Positions 19,289 through 28,790 of a stretch of DNA of 64,000 nucleotides are shown here, one piece after another. How positions within the stretch are numbered: the first letter of the stretch is position 1; each line of letters begins with the position of its first letter. A program made the translations under genes and the position numbers. Below the pieces are notes generated by a model. That model was not told the DNA's origin and made no database searches. It saw only the letters and a list, made by a program, of their open reading frames with translations. The DNA comes from Planobispora longispora. GTDB lineage: Bacteria; Actinomycetota; Actinomycetes; Streptosporangiales; Streptosporangiaceae. The stretch covers positions 62,001-126,000 of the forward strand of contig NZ_BOOH01000033.1 of assembly GCF_016863135.1 (NCBI RefSeq). The letters are read 5' to 3'.

Positions 19289-20053
19289 ATGAGCGAGAAT
19301 TCCGAGGAGAACCGGTACCGCCGCGAGGACGACGACCGGACGCCCCACCCCGCCGAGGGTCCCGGCCACACCCAGCCCGGCCAGGGGTACCAGGGACACC
19401 CGCAGTCCGGCCAGGGGTACACCCAGCCGGGCCAGGGGTACACCCAGCCGGGCCAGGGATACTCCCAGCCCGGCCAGGGGTACCCGCCGCCCGGTCAGGC
19501 GTACCCGCCGCCGGCCGGCTCGCCGTACGGCACGGCAGGCCAGGGCGAGTACCCCGGCGCCCCGCCGCGCCCCTACTACCAGGCCGGCTACGACGCACCG
19601 GGCGGCCACGACTACGGATCCCCCGGCGGGTACGGCGCTCCCGGTGGCTACGGCGCACCGGGCGCCTACGGCGCGGGTTCCCCCGCTCCCTACGGCTACG
19701 ACCCGTACGGCCCGGGCGTGCCCGGTCCCCGTCCCGGCAGCGACGACACGACCATGGCCATGATCTCCCACCTGCTGGGCCTGCTCACCGGTTTCGTCGG
19801 CCCCCTGGTGATCTATCTGGTGAAGAAGGACCAGTCCCGCTACGTGCGGGAGCAGGCGGCCGAGGCGCTCAACTTCCAGCTCGCCCTGATGATCGCCTAC
19901 ATCGTCTGCTTCGTGCTGGCGTTCGTGCTGATCGGCTTCGTGCTGATATTCGCGGTCTGGATCGGGTCGATCATCTTCATGATCCTCGCCGCCGTCGCGG
20001 CCAACCGGGGCGACCATTACCGCTACCCGATGAACATCCGCTTCGTCAGCTGA
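19289..20053 (+). CDS. DUF4870 (Tic20-like) membrane protein with repetitive N-terminus
   Basis: 254 residues from the ATG at 19289, preceded by GGAG. Residues 1-150 are a disordered Gln/Gly/Tyr/Pro region built from about seven GQGYTQP-type heptads. Residues about 155-250 are the DUF4870 domain with three hydrophobic helices ([63 protein letters not shown]). The function is unknown. It ends 15 bases before the convergent hemW. Confidence 0.87.
   Translation: MSENSEENRYRREDDDRTPHPAEGPGHTQPGQGYQGHPQSGQGYTQPGQGYTQPGQGYSQPGQGYPPPGQAYPPPAGSPYGTAGQGEYPGAPPRPYYQAGYDAPGGHDYGSPGGYGAPGGYGAPGAYGAGSPAPYGYDPYGPGVPGPRPGSDDTTMAMISHLLGLLTGFVGPLVIYLVKKDQSRYVREQAAEALNFQLALMIAYIVCFVLAFVLIGFVLIFAVWIGSIIFMILAAVAANRGDHYRYPMNIRFVS
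19372..19509 (+). repeat. 21-bp tandem repeats encoding GQGYTQP heptads
   Basis: Six to seven degenerate units of the type CAGCCGGGCCAGGGGTACAC lie in frame inside the DUF4870 gene. Confidence 0.8.
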
Positions 20054-20068
20054 CGGGCCGGCCGCGGC

Positions 20069-21283
20069 TCAGCTGACCAGGTCGCGCACCAGGGCGTCGG
20101 CCAGCAGGCGGCCGCGGAGCGTGAGCACCGCGCGGCCCCGCTTGAACGGCTCCGTCTCCAGCAGGCCGTCGGCCAGCGCCCGGGCGACCACCGCCGACCG
20201 GTCGAGCTCGGCCAGCGGGAAGCCGTCGGCCAGCCGGAGCTCCAGCATGATCCGCTCCACCGCGCGGTCCTCCGGCGTCAGCACCTCGCGCGCGTGCGCG
20301 GGCGAGACGCCCGAGGCCAGCCGCTGGGCGTAGGCCGCCGGGTGTTTGACGTTCCACCACCGGGTGCCGCCGACGTGGCTGTGCGCGCCGGGGCCGACGC
20401 CCCACCAGTCGCCGCCGGTCCAGTAGAGCAGGTTGTGCCGGCAGCGGCCGGCCTCCGCGGTCGCCCAGTTGGACACCTCGTACCAGCGGAACCCCGCCTC
20501 GGCGAGCATGGACTCGGCGATGAGGTAGCGGTCGGCCGCCACGTCGTCGTCGGGCATCGGCAGCTCGCCCCGGCGGATCCGGGCGGCCAGCCGGGTGCCC
20601 TCCTCCACGATCAGCGAGTACGCCGAGACGTGGTCGGGCCCGGCCTCGATCGCCGCCGCCAGCGAGGCCCGCCAGTCGTCGTCGTCCTCCCCCGGCGTGC
20701 TGTAGATCAGGTCGAGGTTGACGTGCGCGAACCCCGCCTCCCTGGCCTCCCGTACGGCCTGGCCCGCGCGGCCGGGCGTGTGGTGCCGGTCCAGCACCTT
20801 CAGCACGTGCTCGCGGGCGCTCTGCATGCCGAAGCTCATCCGGGTGAACCCGCCGCGCCGCAGCTCCTCCAGGTAGCCCGGGGTCACGGACTCGGGATTG
20901 GCCTCGGTGGTCACCTCGGCGCCCGGGGCGAGCCCGAACTCCTCGTCGATCGCGCGCAGGATCCGCACCAGGTCCCGGGCGGGCAGCAGGGTGGGGGTGC
21001 CGCCGCCGAAGAAGACGGTCTCGACCGGCAGCTCGGCGGCGCCGAGGACGGCGCGCGCCCGCCGCACCTCGTCCACGGCGGTGGCGGCGTAGTCCGCGTG
21101 CGAGGCGCCCGGCCCCAGCTCGGAGGCCGTGTAGGTGTTGAAGTCGCAGTAACCGCAGCGGGTCACGCAGAAGGGCACGTGGACGTAGAAGCCGAAGGGC
21201 CGCCCGCCCAGGCCGTCGAGCGCGCTCGCGGGCAGCTCGCCTGAGGGCGGTACGGGGTCGCCGTCGGGAAGTGTGGATGGCAC
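20069..21283 (-). CDS. hemW: Radical SAM heme chaperone HemW
   Basis: 404 residues from the GTG at 21283; no better start is in frame. YVHVPFCVTRCGYCDFNTY carries the CxxxCxxC 4Fe-4S ligands of radical SAM enzymes. ETVFFGGGTPTLLP, ANPESVTPGYLEELRRGGFTRMSFGMQS and the HemN C-terminal domain follow. HemW binds heme and passes it to respiratory enzymes; these proteins were formerly annotated coproporphyrinogen dehydrogenase-like. It lies between the hrcA and lepA blocks as in other actinobacteria. Confidence 0.95.
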   Translation of the reverse strand: MPSTLPDGDPVPPSGELPASALDGLGGRPFGFYVHVPFCVTRCGYCDFNTYTASELGPGASHADYAATAVDEVRRARAVLGAAELPVETVFFGGGTPTLLPARDLVRILRAIDEEFGLAPGAEVTTEANPESVTPGYLEELRRGGFTRMSFGMQSAREHVLKVLDRHHTPGRAGQAVREAREAGFAHVNLDLIYSTPGEDDDDWRASLAAAIEAGPDHVSAYSLIVEEGTRLAARIRRGELPMPDDDVAADRYLIAESMLAEAGFRWYEVSNWATAEAGRCRHNLLYWTGGDWWGVGPGAHSHVGGTRWWNVKHPAAYAQRLASGVSPAHAREVLTPEDRAVERIMLELRLADGFPLAELDRSAVVARALADGLLETEPFKRGRAVLTLRGRLLADALVRDLVS

Positions 21284-21439
21284 CTCCCAAGTCTGCCGCC
21301 CCCGCCGCGATGCCCGGTACGGCCCCGCGTACCACCTGCCGGACCAACTTACTGAGGAGTTCTCCCCTCCCCCGGGGGCGATCGAGGCTACCGTTTCCGC
21401 TGATCTTCCGGTGTGCCCCCAGACATCCTGGAGAGTCCG

Positions 21440-23218
21440 ATGAGCCAGACCGTCGCCTCCGACGCCGGCGACCGCACCGCGGCGCCCCCCTTGCCGAACG
21501 CCACCCGCTACCTGTGCGCCGGCTCCTACCTCGACAGCCGCTTCCGCACCCACGTCCTCAACGAGATCCTCGGTGACCGCTACCGCGCGGTCGCCCCCTC
21601 CTACGGGGGGACCGACCTGACGCCCGTGGTCGCGCATTCCCTGCGGGCCGAGCGGATGGCCCTGATCCGCGACGGGCTGACCACCGTGCTGATGATCGTG
21701 TTCCTCTTCACGGTCCCGTGGGTGGTCGTCTCGTGGATGTTCATCCTCCTGCCTCTCGCCCTGCTCACCCTCCCCCGGATCCGCCGGGGACCGCGGCTGG
21801 TCCGCGTGCTGCTGGTGATCTGGACGGTCGTGGGGGTGGCCGTCCCCCTCCTGACCGCTCTCGGCGCGAGCGTGATCGGAGGGCTGGCGTACGCCACCCG
21901 GTCGACCTTCGACCTGGAGGACGGCACGTTCGCGCAGGAGGGCGTCGCGCTCCCCGTGGTGGTGGCCCTGATCGGGGCCGGCGTCCTGCTGAACCTGCTG
22001 TTCGTGTTCGGCCCCGTGCTGATCCCGCTCGGCTACCGCGTCCAGCGGTACTTCGCCCTGGCGGTGGACCTCGCCCCGGGCTCCGACGGCGGGCGGGTCG
22101 AGGAGAGCCTGTGGCGCTCCGATCGGATGTCCTACGTGTCCCGCGCGCAGTGGGGCAACATCGCGCTCTACGGGGCCGAGAACCCCTTCGTCGGCGCGGG
22201 CCGGATCCACCGCTCCTGGTCGATCACGGTGGAGATGGACCGGACGGCGGACGGCGCCAACGCCCCCTCGCCCACGCCGCGCGAGCACGTGCAGATCGAC
22301 CCGATCGATCTCCACTCCTTCGTCAGGCAGCGGCTGCTGGAGATGCGCGACGCCGTGCCGTCGGCGCCGGAGCGCGTGGCCCGCCTGCACATCAACGACC
22401 ACCTGGCCGTACGGGGGACCTTCGCCCGGCTCGACTGGGAGCGCTCCGCGACCGCCCAGAACTGGGGCGGCCAGAGCCACCCGCTGATCGACGCCTCCAG
22501 CGGGCTGCCGCACTTCACCGCCTCGCCGGAGACCGTCGTGGCGGCCGCCCGCCACCCGCAGGGCGGTCTCAGGCACTACCAGCGGGTCACCATCGGCGCC
22601 GAGGCCCCCGAGGTCCGCTCGCCCGCCGGCCACCTGCTGGCGCCCGGCGAGGACCAGGAGCTCGTGGTCTCGGCGTTCATCCACCTCGCCGTCGAGGGCC
22701 GGATGCTCTACACGCAGTTCGTGGTCACCGTCCTGCCTCCGGTCCGCGACTACTTCCACATCGTGGACGAGCTGCCCGTCCTCACCAAGCCCGGCGTCGT
22801 CTGGCGCGCCCTCGTCCACGCCCCCGCGGAGCTCGCCGCGGACGCGATGTTCGCCCCCGGGAGGCTGGTGCGCACCGTCGTCCGGATGGCGCGGGCCAAC
22901 CGGGCCTCGCGGAATCCGGCGCGTTATCCGGTCTATCCCTTCGGCGCGCGCCTGAGCGTGCGCGAGCTGGGCGCCGAGTTCCGGGAGGACCGGTTCACCC
23001 AGATCCTCGACGCCGACAAGTACTCCAAGCTGATCGAGCGGCGGCTGACGGAGGCCGTCCTCGACTATCTGGAGGCCAAGGACGTCGACACCAGCGGGTA
23101 CCGCGCCCAGGCCGCGACCCTGACCAACTACGGCGCCCTGATCACCGGCGGCACTTTCAACGGCCCGGTCGCCGCCGGGTCCGGAGCGCACGCGACCCAG
23201 AACGGGAGTGGCAAATGA
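21440..23218 (+). CDS. Three-helix membrane protein with Gly-rich C-terminal tag
   Basis: 592 residues from the ATG at 21440 (GGAGA site 7 bases before). An N-terminal cytosolic segment (1-78, CAGSYLDSRFRTHVLNEILGDRYRAVAPSYG) is followed by membrane segments at about 80-112, 121-151 and 170-197. A large soluble domain of about 370 residues comes next, with no motif I recognise. The last 25 residues (568-592) form a tag, ITGG-x-FNGP-x-AAG-x-GA, that recurs at the N-terminus of the next gene's product. The stop overlaps that gene's start, so the two proteins are surely made together. Function unknown. Confidence 0.85.
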   Translation: MSQTVASDAGDRTAAPPLPNATRYLCAGSYLDSRFRTHVLNEILGDRYRAVAPSYGGTDLTPVVAHSLRAERMALIRDGLTTVLMIVFLFTVPWVVVSWMFILLPLALLTLPRIRRGPRLVRVLLVIWTVVGVAVPLLTALGASVIGGLAYATRSTFDLEDGTFAQEGVALPVVVALIGAGVLLNLLFVFGPVLIPLGYRVQRYFALAVDLAPGSDGGRVEESLWRSDRMSYVSRAQWGNIALYGAENPFVGAGRIHRSWSITVEMDRTADGANAPSPTPREHVQIDPIDLHSFVRQRLLEMRDAVPSAPERVARLHINDHLAVRGTFARLDWERSATAQNWGGQSHPLIDASSGLPHFTASPETVVAAARHPQGGLRHYQRVTIGAEAPEVRSPAGHLLAPGEDQELVVSAFIHLAVEGRMLYTQFVVTVLPPVRDYFHIVDELPVLTKPGVVWRALVHAPAELAADAMFAPGRLVRTVVRMARANRASRNPARYPVYPFGARLSVRELGAEFREDRFTQILDADKYSKLIERRLTEAVLDYLEAKDVDTSGYRAQAATLTNYGALITGGTFNGPVAAGSGAHATQNGSGK

Positions 23219-23568
23219 CCGGGAGCAACAGCGGTTTCCAGATCACCGGGGGCGTCTTCAACGGCCCCATGGCCGCGGGGACCGGCGCCCGGGCCGTCCA
23301 GAACATCGGCGCGGACTCCGGCGGCGTGGATGTGGACCGGGCCGCCGAACTGCTCACCCTCGTGCGCGAGCTGGCGCAGCGGCACGCCGACGAGCTGGGC
23401 GACCCCCGGCCGGTGCTGAGGGACGCCGACGGGATCGAGACCGAGCTCCAGCAGGAGGAGCCCGATCGCGAGTACCTGTCCGACTCCCTGGGCAGGATCG
23501 CCCGCCGGGTCACCTCGGTCGCCGCGATCGCCGAGGCCGTCGCGGCGCTCACCAACCTGATCCTCTGA
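23215..23568 (+). CDS. Small soluble protein sharing tag with upstream membrane protein
   Basis: 117 residues. Residues 10-30 carry the same ITGG-x-FNGP-x-AAG-x-GA segment as the end of the preceding membrane protein (16 of 21 positions identical). The remainder is an all-helical region (RAAELLTLVRELAQRHADEL; PDREYLSDSLGRIARRVTSVAAIAEAVAALTNLI) reminiscent of small actinobacterial proteins such as DUF5955, a weak resemblance from memory. ATGA overlap with the upstream gene. The shared element suggests the two proteins co-assemble. Confidence 0.82.
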   Translation: MTGSNSGFQITGGVFNGPMAAGTGARAVQNIGADSGGVDVDRAAELLTLVRELAQRHADELGDPRPVLRDADGIETELQQEEPDREYLSDSLGRIARRVTSVAAIAEAVAALTNLIL

Positions 23569-23633
23569 CCTCGGGGCCTTCGGATTCCGTGGCCGGGCCG
23601 ATGCGCACGATGCAGCACATTCCAGGAGGGTCG

Positions 23634-23695
23634 TTGACGCGCGGATCACCCCGACCTACGATCCGGGAAAACTTAAAGGAAAGTTTCCTATAAGT
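23634..23695 (+). promoter_or_regulatory. Chitinase promoter and palindromic operator
   Basis: A -35 box TTGACG (23634-23639) and a -10 box TACGAT (23657-23662) are 17 bases apart. Downstream, at 23671-23695, is a 25-base near-perfect inverted repeat with core AGGAAAGTTTCCT (23677-23689), placed where a repressor would block the start of transcription. It is followed by the chitinase start at 23721. Confidence 0.7.
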
Positions 23696-23720
23696 ACCCC
23701 CCGAACGTGTGGAGAATCCC

Positions 23721-24998
23721 GTGAAGCGATTCCTCCGGCCGATGGTCGCGGCGGTCCTCGCCACCGGCCTCGCCGCCGCGGCCGCCCCGGCCACCGCCCA
23801 CGCCGAGGCCCAGACCGGCCACGGCGACCGCTACAAGCGGGTCGGATACTTCATCCAGTGGGGCATCTACGGCCGCCAGTTCTTCGTCAAGGACGTCGAC
23901 ACCAGTGGCGCCGCCGCCAAGCTGACCCACATCAACTACGCCTTCAGCAACGTCAGCCAGGACGGTTCGTGCGTGTCCGCCGACCCCTGGGCCGACTGGC
24001 AGACGCCCATGGACGCCGCGCACAGCGTGGACGGCGTGGCCGACACCGCCGAGCAGCCGCTCAGGGGCAACCTGAACCAGCTCAAGGAGCTCAAGGCCAA
24101 GCACCCCGGCCTCAAGGTGCTGATCTCGCTCGGCGGGTGGACCGGCTCGAAGTACTTCTCCGACGCCGTCCTCACCCCCGAGAGCCGCAGCAAGCTGGCC
24201 GCCTCCTGCATCGACCTCTGGCTCAAGGGCAACCTGCCCGACCTGCCCGCCGGGACCGGCGCGGGCGTCTTCGACGGCATCGACCTCGACTGGGAGTGGC
24301 CCGGCTCCTCGGGCAACGACGGCAACGTGATCCGGCCCGAGGACAAGCAGAACTTCACGCTGTTCCTCGCCGAGCTCCGCCGCCAGATGAACGAGTACGA
24401 CCCCAAGAGCGAGATCACCGCCTACCTCCCCGCCTCCGCCGCGAAGATCGACGCTGGCTTCGACGTCCGCGAGGTCTTCAAGAACCTCACCTTCGGCAAC
24501 CTCCAGGGCTACGACCTGCAGGGCCCGTGGGAGAAGGTCACCGGCCACAACGGCAACCTGTTCACCGACCGGAAGGACCCGCACCAGTTCACCTACAGCG
24601 TGGACCAGACCGTCCGCGACTACCTGAAGCGCGGGGCCCCGGCCAAGAAGATCGTGGTCGGCGTGCCCGCCTACGGCCAGGGCTGGACGGGCGTGACCGG
24701 CGGCAGGAACGGCCTGTACGGCACCAGCACCGGCCCCGCCCAGGGCAAGTGGGCCGCCGGCACCGAGGACTACAAGGAGCTGGTGAACAAGCCCGGCAAG
24801 CGCTACCGCGACCTGCGCACCGGCGCGATGTGGCTCTACGACGGCAACGACTTCTGGTCCTACGACGACCCGGCGACCGTGACGCAGAAGGCGGCCTACA
24901 TCCGCCTGAAGGGCCTGGGCGGCTCCATGATGTGGTCGCTCGACCAGGACGACGCCGAGGGCTCGCTCACCTCGGCGCTCTACCGGGTGCTGCGCTGA
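23721..24998 (+). CDS. Secreted glycoside hydrolase family 18 chitinase
   Basis: 425 residues from the GTG at 23721 (GGAG seven bases upstream; another GTG at 23709 is in frame). A signal peptide (about 1-31, KRFLRPMVAAVLATGLAAAAA...AHA) precedes a single GH18 barrel with LISLGGWTGSKYFSD, the catalytic DGIDLDWEWP (the E is the acid/base), VGVPAYGQGW and the closing MMWSLDQDD. It hydrolyses chitin extracellularly by a substrate-assisted mechanism. No chitin-binding module is attached, so soluble oligomers or accessible chitin are likely substrates. Confidence 0.95.
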   Translation: MKRFLRPMVAAVLATGLAAAAAPATAHAEAQTGHGDRYKRVGYFIQWGIYGRQFFVKDVDTSGAAAKLTHINYAFSNVSQDGSCVSADPWADWQTPMDAAHSVDGVADTAEQPLRGNLNQLKELKAKHPGLKVLISLGGWTGSKYFSDAVLTPESRSKLAASCIDLWLKGNLPDLPAGTGAGVFDGIDLDWEWPGSSGNDGNVIRPEDKQNFTLFLAELRRQMNEYDPKSEITAYLPASAAKIDAGFDVREVFKNLTFGNLQGYDLQGPWEKVTGHNGNLFTDRKDPHQFTYSVDQTVRDYLKRGAPAKKIVVGVPAYGQGWTGVTGGRNGLYGTSTGPAQGKWAAGTEDYKELVNKPGKRYRDLRTGAMWLYDGNDFWSYDDPATVTQKAAYIRLKGLGGSMMWSLDQDDAEGSLTSALYRVLR

Positions 24999-25024
24999 CG
25001 CTCTAACGGGTCCCGCGACACGAA

Positions 25025-25055
25025 GGCCCGGTCCGGCGCACAGCCGGACCGGGCC
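25025..25055. terminator. Bidirectional terminator between chitinase and lepA
   Basis: A perfect 13-bp GC stem (GGCCCGGTCCGGC / GCCGGACCGGGCC) with loop GCACA lies between the two convergent genes. Confidence 0.85.
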
Positions 25056-25105
25056 TCACGCGTTCGGGGCGCCGGACGCGGCCCCGCGGCCGCCTCCCGC
25101 CCCGG

Positions 25106-26944
25106 TCACTTCTTGGGCTTGTCCGTGGAGGACTCGGTGGACAGCGCGGCGACGAAGGCCTCCTGGGGGACCTCCACCCGGCCGACCATCTTCATCCGCT
25201 TCTTGCCTTCCTTCTGCTTCTCCAGCAGCTTGCGCTTACGGGAGATGTCACCGCCGTAGCACTTGGCCAGGACGTCCTTGCGGATGGCGCGGATGTTCTC
25301 GCGGGCGATGACCCGGGCGCCGATGGCGGCCTGGATCGGCACCTCGAACTGCTGCCGGGGGATGAGCTCGCGGAGCTTCTTGGCCATCTCGACGCCGTAG
25401 CCGTACGCCTTGTCCTTGTGCACGATGGCGCTGAAGGCGTCGACCGCCTCGCCCTGGAGCAGGATGTCGACCTTGACCAGGTCGGCCTCCTGCTCGCCGA
25501 AGGGCTCGTAGTCGAGCGAGGCGTAGCCGCGCGTGCGGGACTTGAGCTGGTCGAAGAAGTCGAAGATGATCTCGCCGAGCGGCATGGTGTAGCGGATCTC
25601 GACGCGGTCCTCGGAGAGGTAGTCCATGCCCTGGAGGTTGCCGCGGCGGTTCTGGCAGAGCTCCATGATGGCGCCGATGAACTCCGAGGGGACCAGCACG
25701 GTCGACTTCACCACCGGTTCGAAGACCTGGTCCACCTTGCCGGTGGGGAACTCCGACGGGTTGGTGACCGTGACCTCCTTGCCGTCCTCCATGATGACCC
25801 GGTAGACCACGTTGGGCGCGGTGGAGATGAGCGAGAGGTTGAACTCCCGCTCCAGGCGCTCGCGGACGATCTCCATGTGGAGCAGGCCGAGGAAGCCGCA
25901 GCGGAAGCCGAAGCCCAGGGCCGCGGAGGTCTCCGGCTCGTAGACCAGGGCGGCGTCGTTGAGCTGGAGCTTGTCCAGGGCCTCGCGGAGCTCGGGGTAG
26001 TCGTCGCCGTCGATCGGGTACAGGCCCGAGAAGACCATCGGCTTGGGGTGCTCGTAGCCGCTGAGCGGCTCGGAGGCGGACCGCGCGACGGAGGTGACCG
26101 TGTCACCGACCCGCGACTGGCGCACGTCCTTCACACCGGTGATCAGGTAGCCCACCTCGCCGACGCCGAGCCCCTTGTCAGCGATCTTCGGCTCCGGCGA
26201 GATGACGCCGATCTCCAGCGTCTCGTGGGCCGCGCCGGTGGACATCATCAGGATGCGCTCGCGCTTGCCCAGGTGGCCGTCCATGACCCGGACGTAGGTG
26301 ATCACGCCCCGGTAGGTGTCGTAGACCGAGTCGAAGATCAGCGCGCGGGCCGGGGCCGCGGCGTCGCCGACCGGCGCGGGCACGTTCGCCACCACGTGGT
26401 CCAGGAGCTCGCGGACGCCGACGCCGGTCTTGCCGGAGACCTTCAGCACGTCCTCCGGCTCGCAGCCGATGAGGTGGGCGAGCTCGGCGGCGTACTTCTC
26501 CGGCTGGGCGGCGGGGAGATCGATCTTGTTGAGCACCGGGATGATCGTCATGTCGGCGTTCATGGCCAGGTAGAGGTTGGCCAGAGTCTGCGCCTCGATC
26601 CCCTGCGCCGCGTCCACCAGCAGGATCGCGCCCTCGCACGCCTGGAGCGACCGGGACACCTCGTAGGTGAAGTCGACGTGCCCGGGAGTGTCGATCATGT
26701 TGAGGACGTAGTCGGTCTCGCCGACCTTCCACGGAAGCCGGACCGCCTGCGACTTGATCGTGATGCCGCGCTCACGCTCGATGTCCATGCGGTCGAGGTA
26801 CTGAGCGCGCATGGAACGGTCGTCGACCACGCCGGTGATCTGCAGCATGCGGTCGGCAAGCGTCGACTTGCCGTGGTCGATGTGCGCGATGATGCAGAAA
26901 TTGCGGATCACCGCGGGATCGGTCTGGCCAGGCTGAATGCGCAC
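25106..26944 (-). CDS. lepA: Elongation factor 4 (LepA GTPase)
   Basis: 612 residues, full length. G1 AHIDHGKST, the switch [13 protein letters not shown]3 DTPGHVDF, G4 NKIDLP and the LepA-specific C-terminal domain (ANVVYRVI..., [26 protein letters not shown]) are all present. It is a ribosomal back-translocase or initiation-linked GTPase at the membrane/ribosome. Transcribed towards the chitinase; upstream lies a 217-base gap and then a divergent gene. Confidence 0.98.
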   Translation of the reverse strand: MRIQPGQTDPAVIRNFCIIAHIDHGKSTLADRMLQITGVVDDRSMRAQYLDRMDIERERGITIKSQAVRLPWKVGETDYVLNMIDTPGHVDFTYEVSRSLQACEGAILLVDAAQGIEAQTLANLYLAMNADMTIIPVLNKIDLPAAQPEKYAAELAHLIGCEPEDVLKVSGKTGVGVRELLDHVVANVPAPVGDAAAPARALIFDSVYDTYRGVITYVRVMDGHLGKRERILMMSTGAAHETLEIGVISPEPKIADKGLGVGEVGYLITGVKDVRQSRVGDTVTSVARSASEPLSGYEHPKPMVFSGLYPIDGDDYPELREALDKLQLNDAALVYEPETSAALGFGFRCGFLGLLHMEIVRERLEREFNLSLISTAPNVVYRVIMEDGKEVTVTNPSEFPTGKVDQVFEPVVKSTVLVPSEFIGAIMELCQNRRGNLQGMDYLSEDRVEIRYTMPLGEIIFDFFDQLKSRTRGYASLDYEPFGEQEADLVKVDILLQGEAVDAFSAIVHKDKAYGYGVEMAKKLRELIPRQQFEVPIQAAIGARVIARENIRAIRKDVLAKCYGGDISRKRKLLEKQKEGKKRMKMVGRVEVPQEAFVAALSTESSTDKPKK

Positions 26945-27161
26945 CGGGGTCCGTTTCGACGGGATTGATGTGATCAGGAGCTGGTAAATCCAGCCATCTT
27001 CCCATCAAGTTTAGCGAGAGGGTCGAGGCCTTCATCCCGCAGGGGAAAGCGCCGACCGCCCCCGACCTCCCGCTCCGCGAGCTCCGCCGTTTCCCGCGGG
27101 ATCCGATTGTTTTCGCGCTCCCGCCGTTGACGGGCGGGACGAACCGCAGTGACATGTCCGG

Positions 27162-28163
27162 ATGACGAAATGGATCACGGTGCGCCGCGTCCTGCGCGTC
27201 CTCGCGGCGGTGGCGGCCGTACTCGTCGCGCTGCCCGCGATGGTCGCGGCCTTCTTCTGGCTGGAGTCCACCGGGACGCCCGAGCCCTGGGCCAGGAGCA
27301 CCGGCCACGACGCCCTGTGGCTGGGCCACGCCTGGGTGGACGGCCGCAGGACCGAGGCCGACGTGAAGGCGATGGCCGTACGGCTGCGCGAGACCGGGAT
27401 CAAGGACGTCTACGTCCACGCCGGCCCCTTCGACTTCGACGGGAGCCTGCCGCCGTCGAAGCACCCCGGCGCCGGGGACTTCCTGAAGTGGTGGAAGGCC
27501 GAGCTGCCGGGAGTCCGCGTCTCCGCCTGGCTGGGGCAGAAGGTCGACTACGGGCTCGACCTGGGCGACCCCGCGACCCGGCAACGCGTTCTCGACGGCG
27601 TGCGGGGCATCATGGCCCTGGGGTTCGACGGCGTGCACTACAACTTCGAACCGATCACCAGCGGCGACGAGGGCTTCCTCGACCTTCTCACCAGGACCCG
27701 CCCGCTGCTCGGCGGCGGCGCGCTGTCCACCTCGACCCCGCAGATCGAGCCGCTGCCCTTCATGCGCCCGTTCGCCCACGCCGTCATCAGCCACGACAAG
27801 TACTGGCTGCGGGACTACTTCCGTGAGGTCGCGACCCTCGTCGACCAGGTGGCGATCATGACCTACGACTCGTTCCTGCCGCTCGGTTCGCTCTACCGCG
27901 GCCACGTCACCCGGCAGGCCGCGCTCGGCCTCGACCTCGCCCCCGACGGCAAGACCCTGCTGATAGGCGCCCCCGCCTACCACGACCACGGCGTCCCCTG
28001 GCTGGACGCCGCCGAGAGCGTCGCGGCGGCCGCCGAGGGCGCGCGGCTCGCGCTGTCCGATCACGAGGCGCGGCGCGAGAGGTTCGGCCTGGCGCTCTAC
28101 GTGGACTTCGCGGCCACCGGGGAGGACTGGGCCGAATACCGCCGGTTCTGGCTCAGTCCCTGA
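27162..28163 (+). CDS. Membrane-tethered or secreted glycoside-hydrolase-like protein
   Basis: 333 residues. An N-terminal hydrophobic segment (about 9-33) acts as signal or anchor. The rest looks like a GH18/GH-like TIM barrel: TGIKDVYVHAGPFDFDG, VRVSAWLGQKVD, GFDGVHYNFEPI (a glutamate on strand 4, where family 18 has its acid), VDQVAIMTYDSF and LLIGAPAYHDHGV. The DxxDxDxE signature is reduced to DGVHYNFE, so substrate and activity are uncertain. Divergent from lepA. Confidence 0.75.
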   Translation: MTKWITVRRVLRVLAAVAAVLVALPAMVAAFFWLESTGTPEPWARSTGHDALWLGHAWVDGRRTEADVKAMAVRLRETGIKDVYVHAGPFDFDGSLPPSKHPGAGDFLKWWKAELPGVRVSAWLGQKVDYGLDLGDPATRQRVLDGVRGIMALGFDGVHYNFEPITSGDEGFLDLLTRTRPLLGGGALSTSTPQIEPLPFMRPFAHAVISHDKYWLRDYFREVATLVDQVAIMTYDSFLPLGSLYRGHVTRQAALGLDLAPDGKTLLIGAPAYHDHGVPWLDAAESVAAAAEGARLALSDHEARRERFGLALYVDFAATGEDWAEYRRFWLSP

Positions 28164-28467
28164 TCTCCGGCGGTCCCCGGCGCCCCGCCTCCCGGAACGG
28201 TCCCGCGTCCCGGCGTCTCGTTTTCCAGCATCTCGCCTCCCGGAACGTTCCCGCGTCCCGACAACCTGTGTCCCGGCGGCGATTCCAGCCTTCCATCCCG
28301 GCCGTCCGGCAGCGGCACCGAGATCGGCAAGGTAGACTGGAAAGGCATCCTTCTGCCCCGTCCGTCGATTTGAGCGACCACCTGGGCAGTTGGTAGCCTG
28401 TTCAACTGCGTGTGGCGCGCCCTCTCTGCCCGCGCGCCCCATCCGACGACATCACCGAGGCTTCTTC
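28164..28467. other. Intergenic region with direct repeat upstream of rpsT
   Basis: There is no gene in these 304 bases. They contain a 26-base direct repeat (28187-28212 and 28235-28260, one difference) and the rpsT promoter near 28370-28399. Confidence 0.6.
28370..28399 (+). promoter_or_regulatory. Probable rpsT promoter
   Basis: TTGAGC (28370-28375) and TAGCCT (28394-28399) are separated by 18 bases, about 70 bases before the rpsT start. This fits the housekeeping sigma consensus of actinomycetes. Confidence 0.55.
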
Positions 28468-28740
28468 GTGGCGAACATCAAGTCCCAGGTCAAGCGCAAC
28501 CGGCAGAACGAGAAGGCCCGGCTGCGCAACAAGGCTGTCAAGTCGTCCCTGAAGACGGCGATCCGCAAGTTCCGCGAGGCCGCCGAGCAGGGCAACGTTG
28601 ACGAGGCCCTCGTGCTCCAGCGCGCTGCCGCCCGCCAGCTGGACAAGGCTGCCAGCAAGGGCGTCATCCACAAGAACCAGGCTGCCAACCGCAAGTCGGC
28701 GATCGCCAAGCGCGCCGCCGCCCTGTCGGTTTCCAAGTAG
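28468..28740 (+). CDS. rpsT: 30S ribosomal protein S20
   Basis: 90 residues starting at a GTG ([22 protein letters not shown]). Highly basic and helical, it is the standard S20 protein bound to the 5' domain of 16S rRNA. The GTG is chosen because it gives the exact family start; longer starts are out of register with the family. It stands alone between lepA and holA, as in other actinobacteria, with its own promoter and terminator. Confidence 0.97.
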   Translation: MANIKSQVKRNRQNEKARLRNKAVKSSLKTAIRKFREAAEQGNVDEALVLQRAAARQLDKAASKGVIHKNQAANRKSAIAKRAAALSVSK

Positions 28741-28758
28741 TCCCGGGTTCTCCACCGG

Positions 28759-28790
28759 CGCCGCACTCCTTCACGGGGTGCGGCGTTTCG
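28759..28790 (+). terminator. rpsT terminator
   Basis: CGCCGCAC (28759-28766) pairs with GTGCGGCG (28778-28785), followed by TTTCGGCGTTTC. It lies 18 bases after the rpsT stop. Confidence 0.75.

Noticed and set aside
21718-23568. 616-residue alternate frame overlapping the membrane-protein gene
   Set aside because: Only its last 117 codons (23215-23568) are real; the upstream part is an Arg/Pro-rich shadow of the membrane-protein gene.
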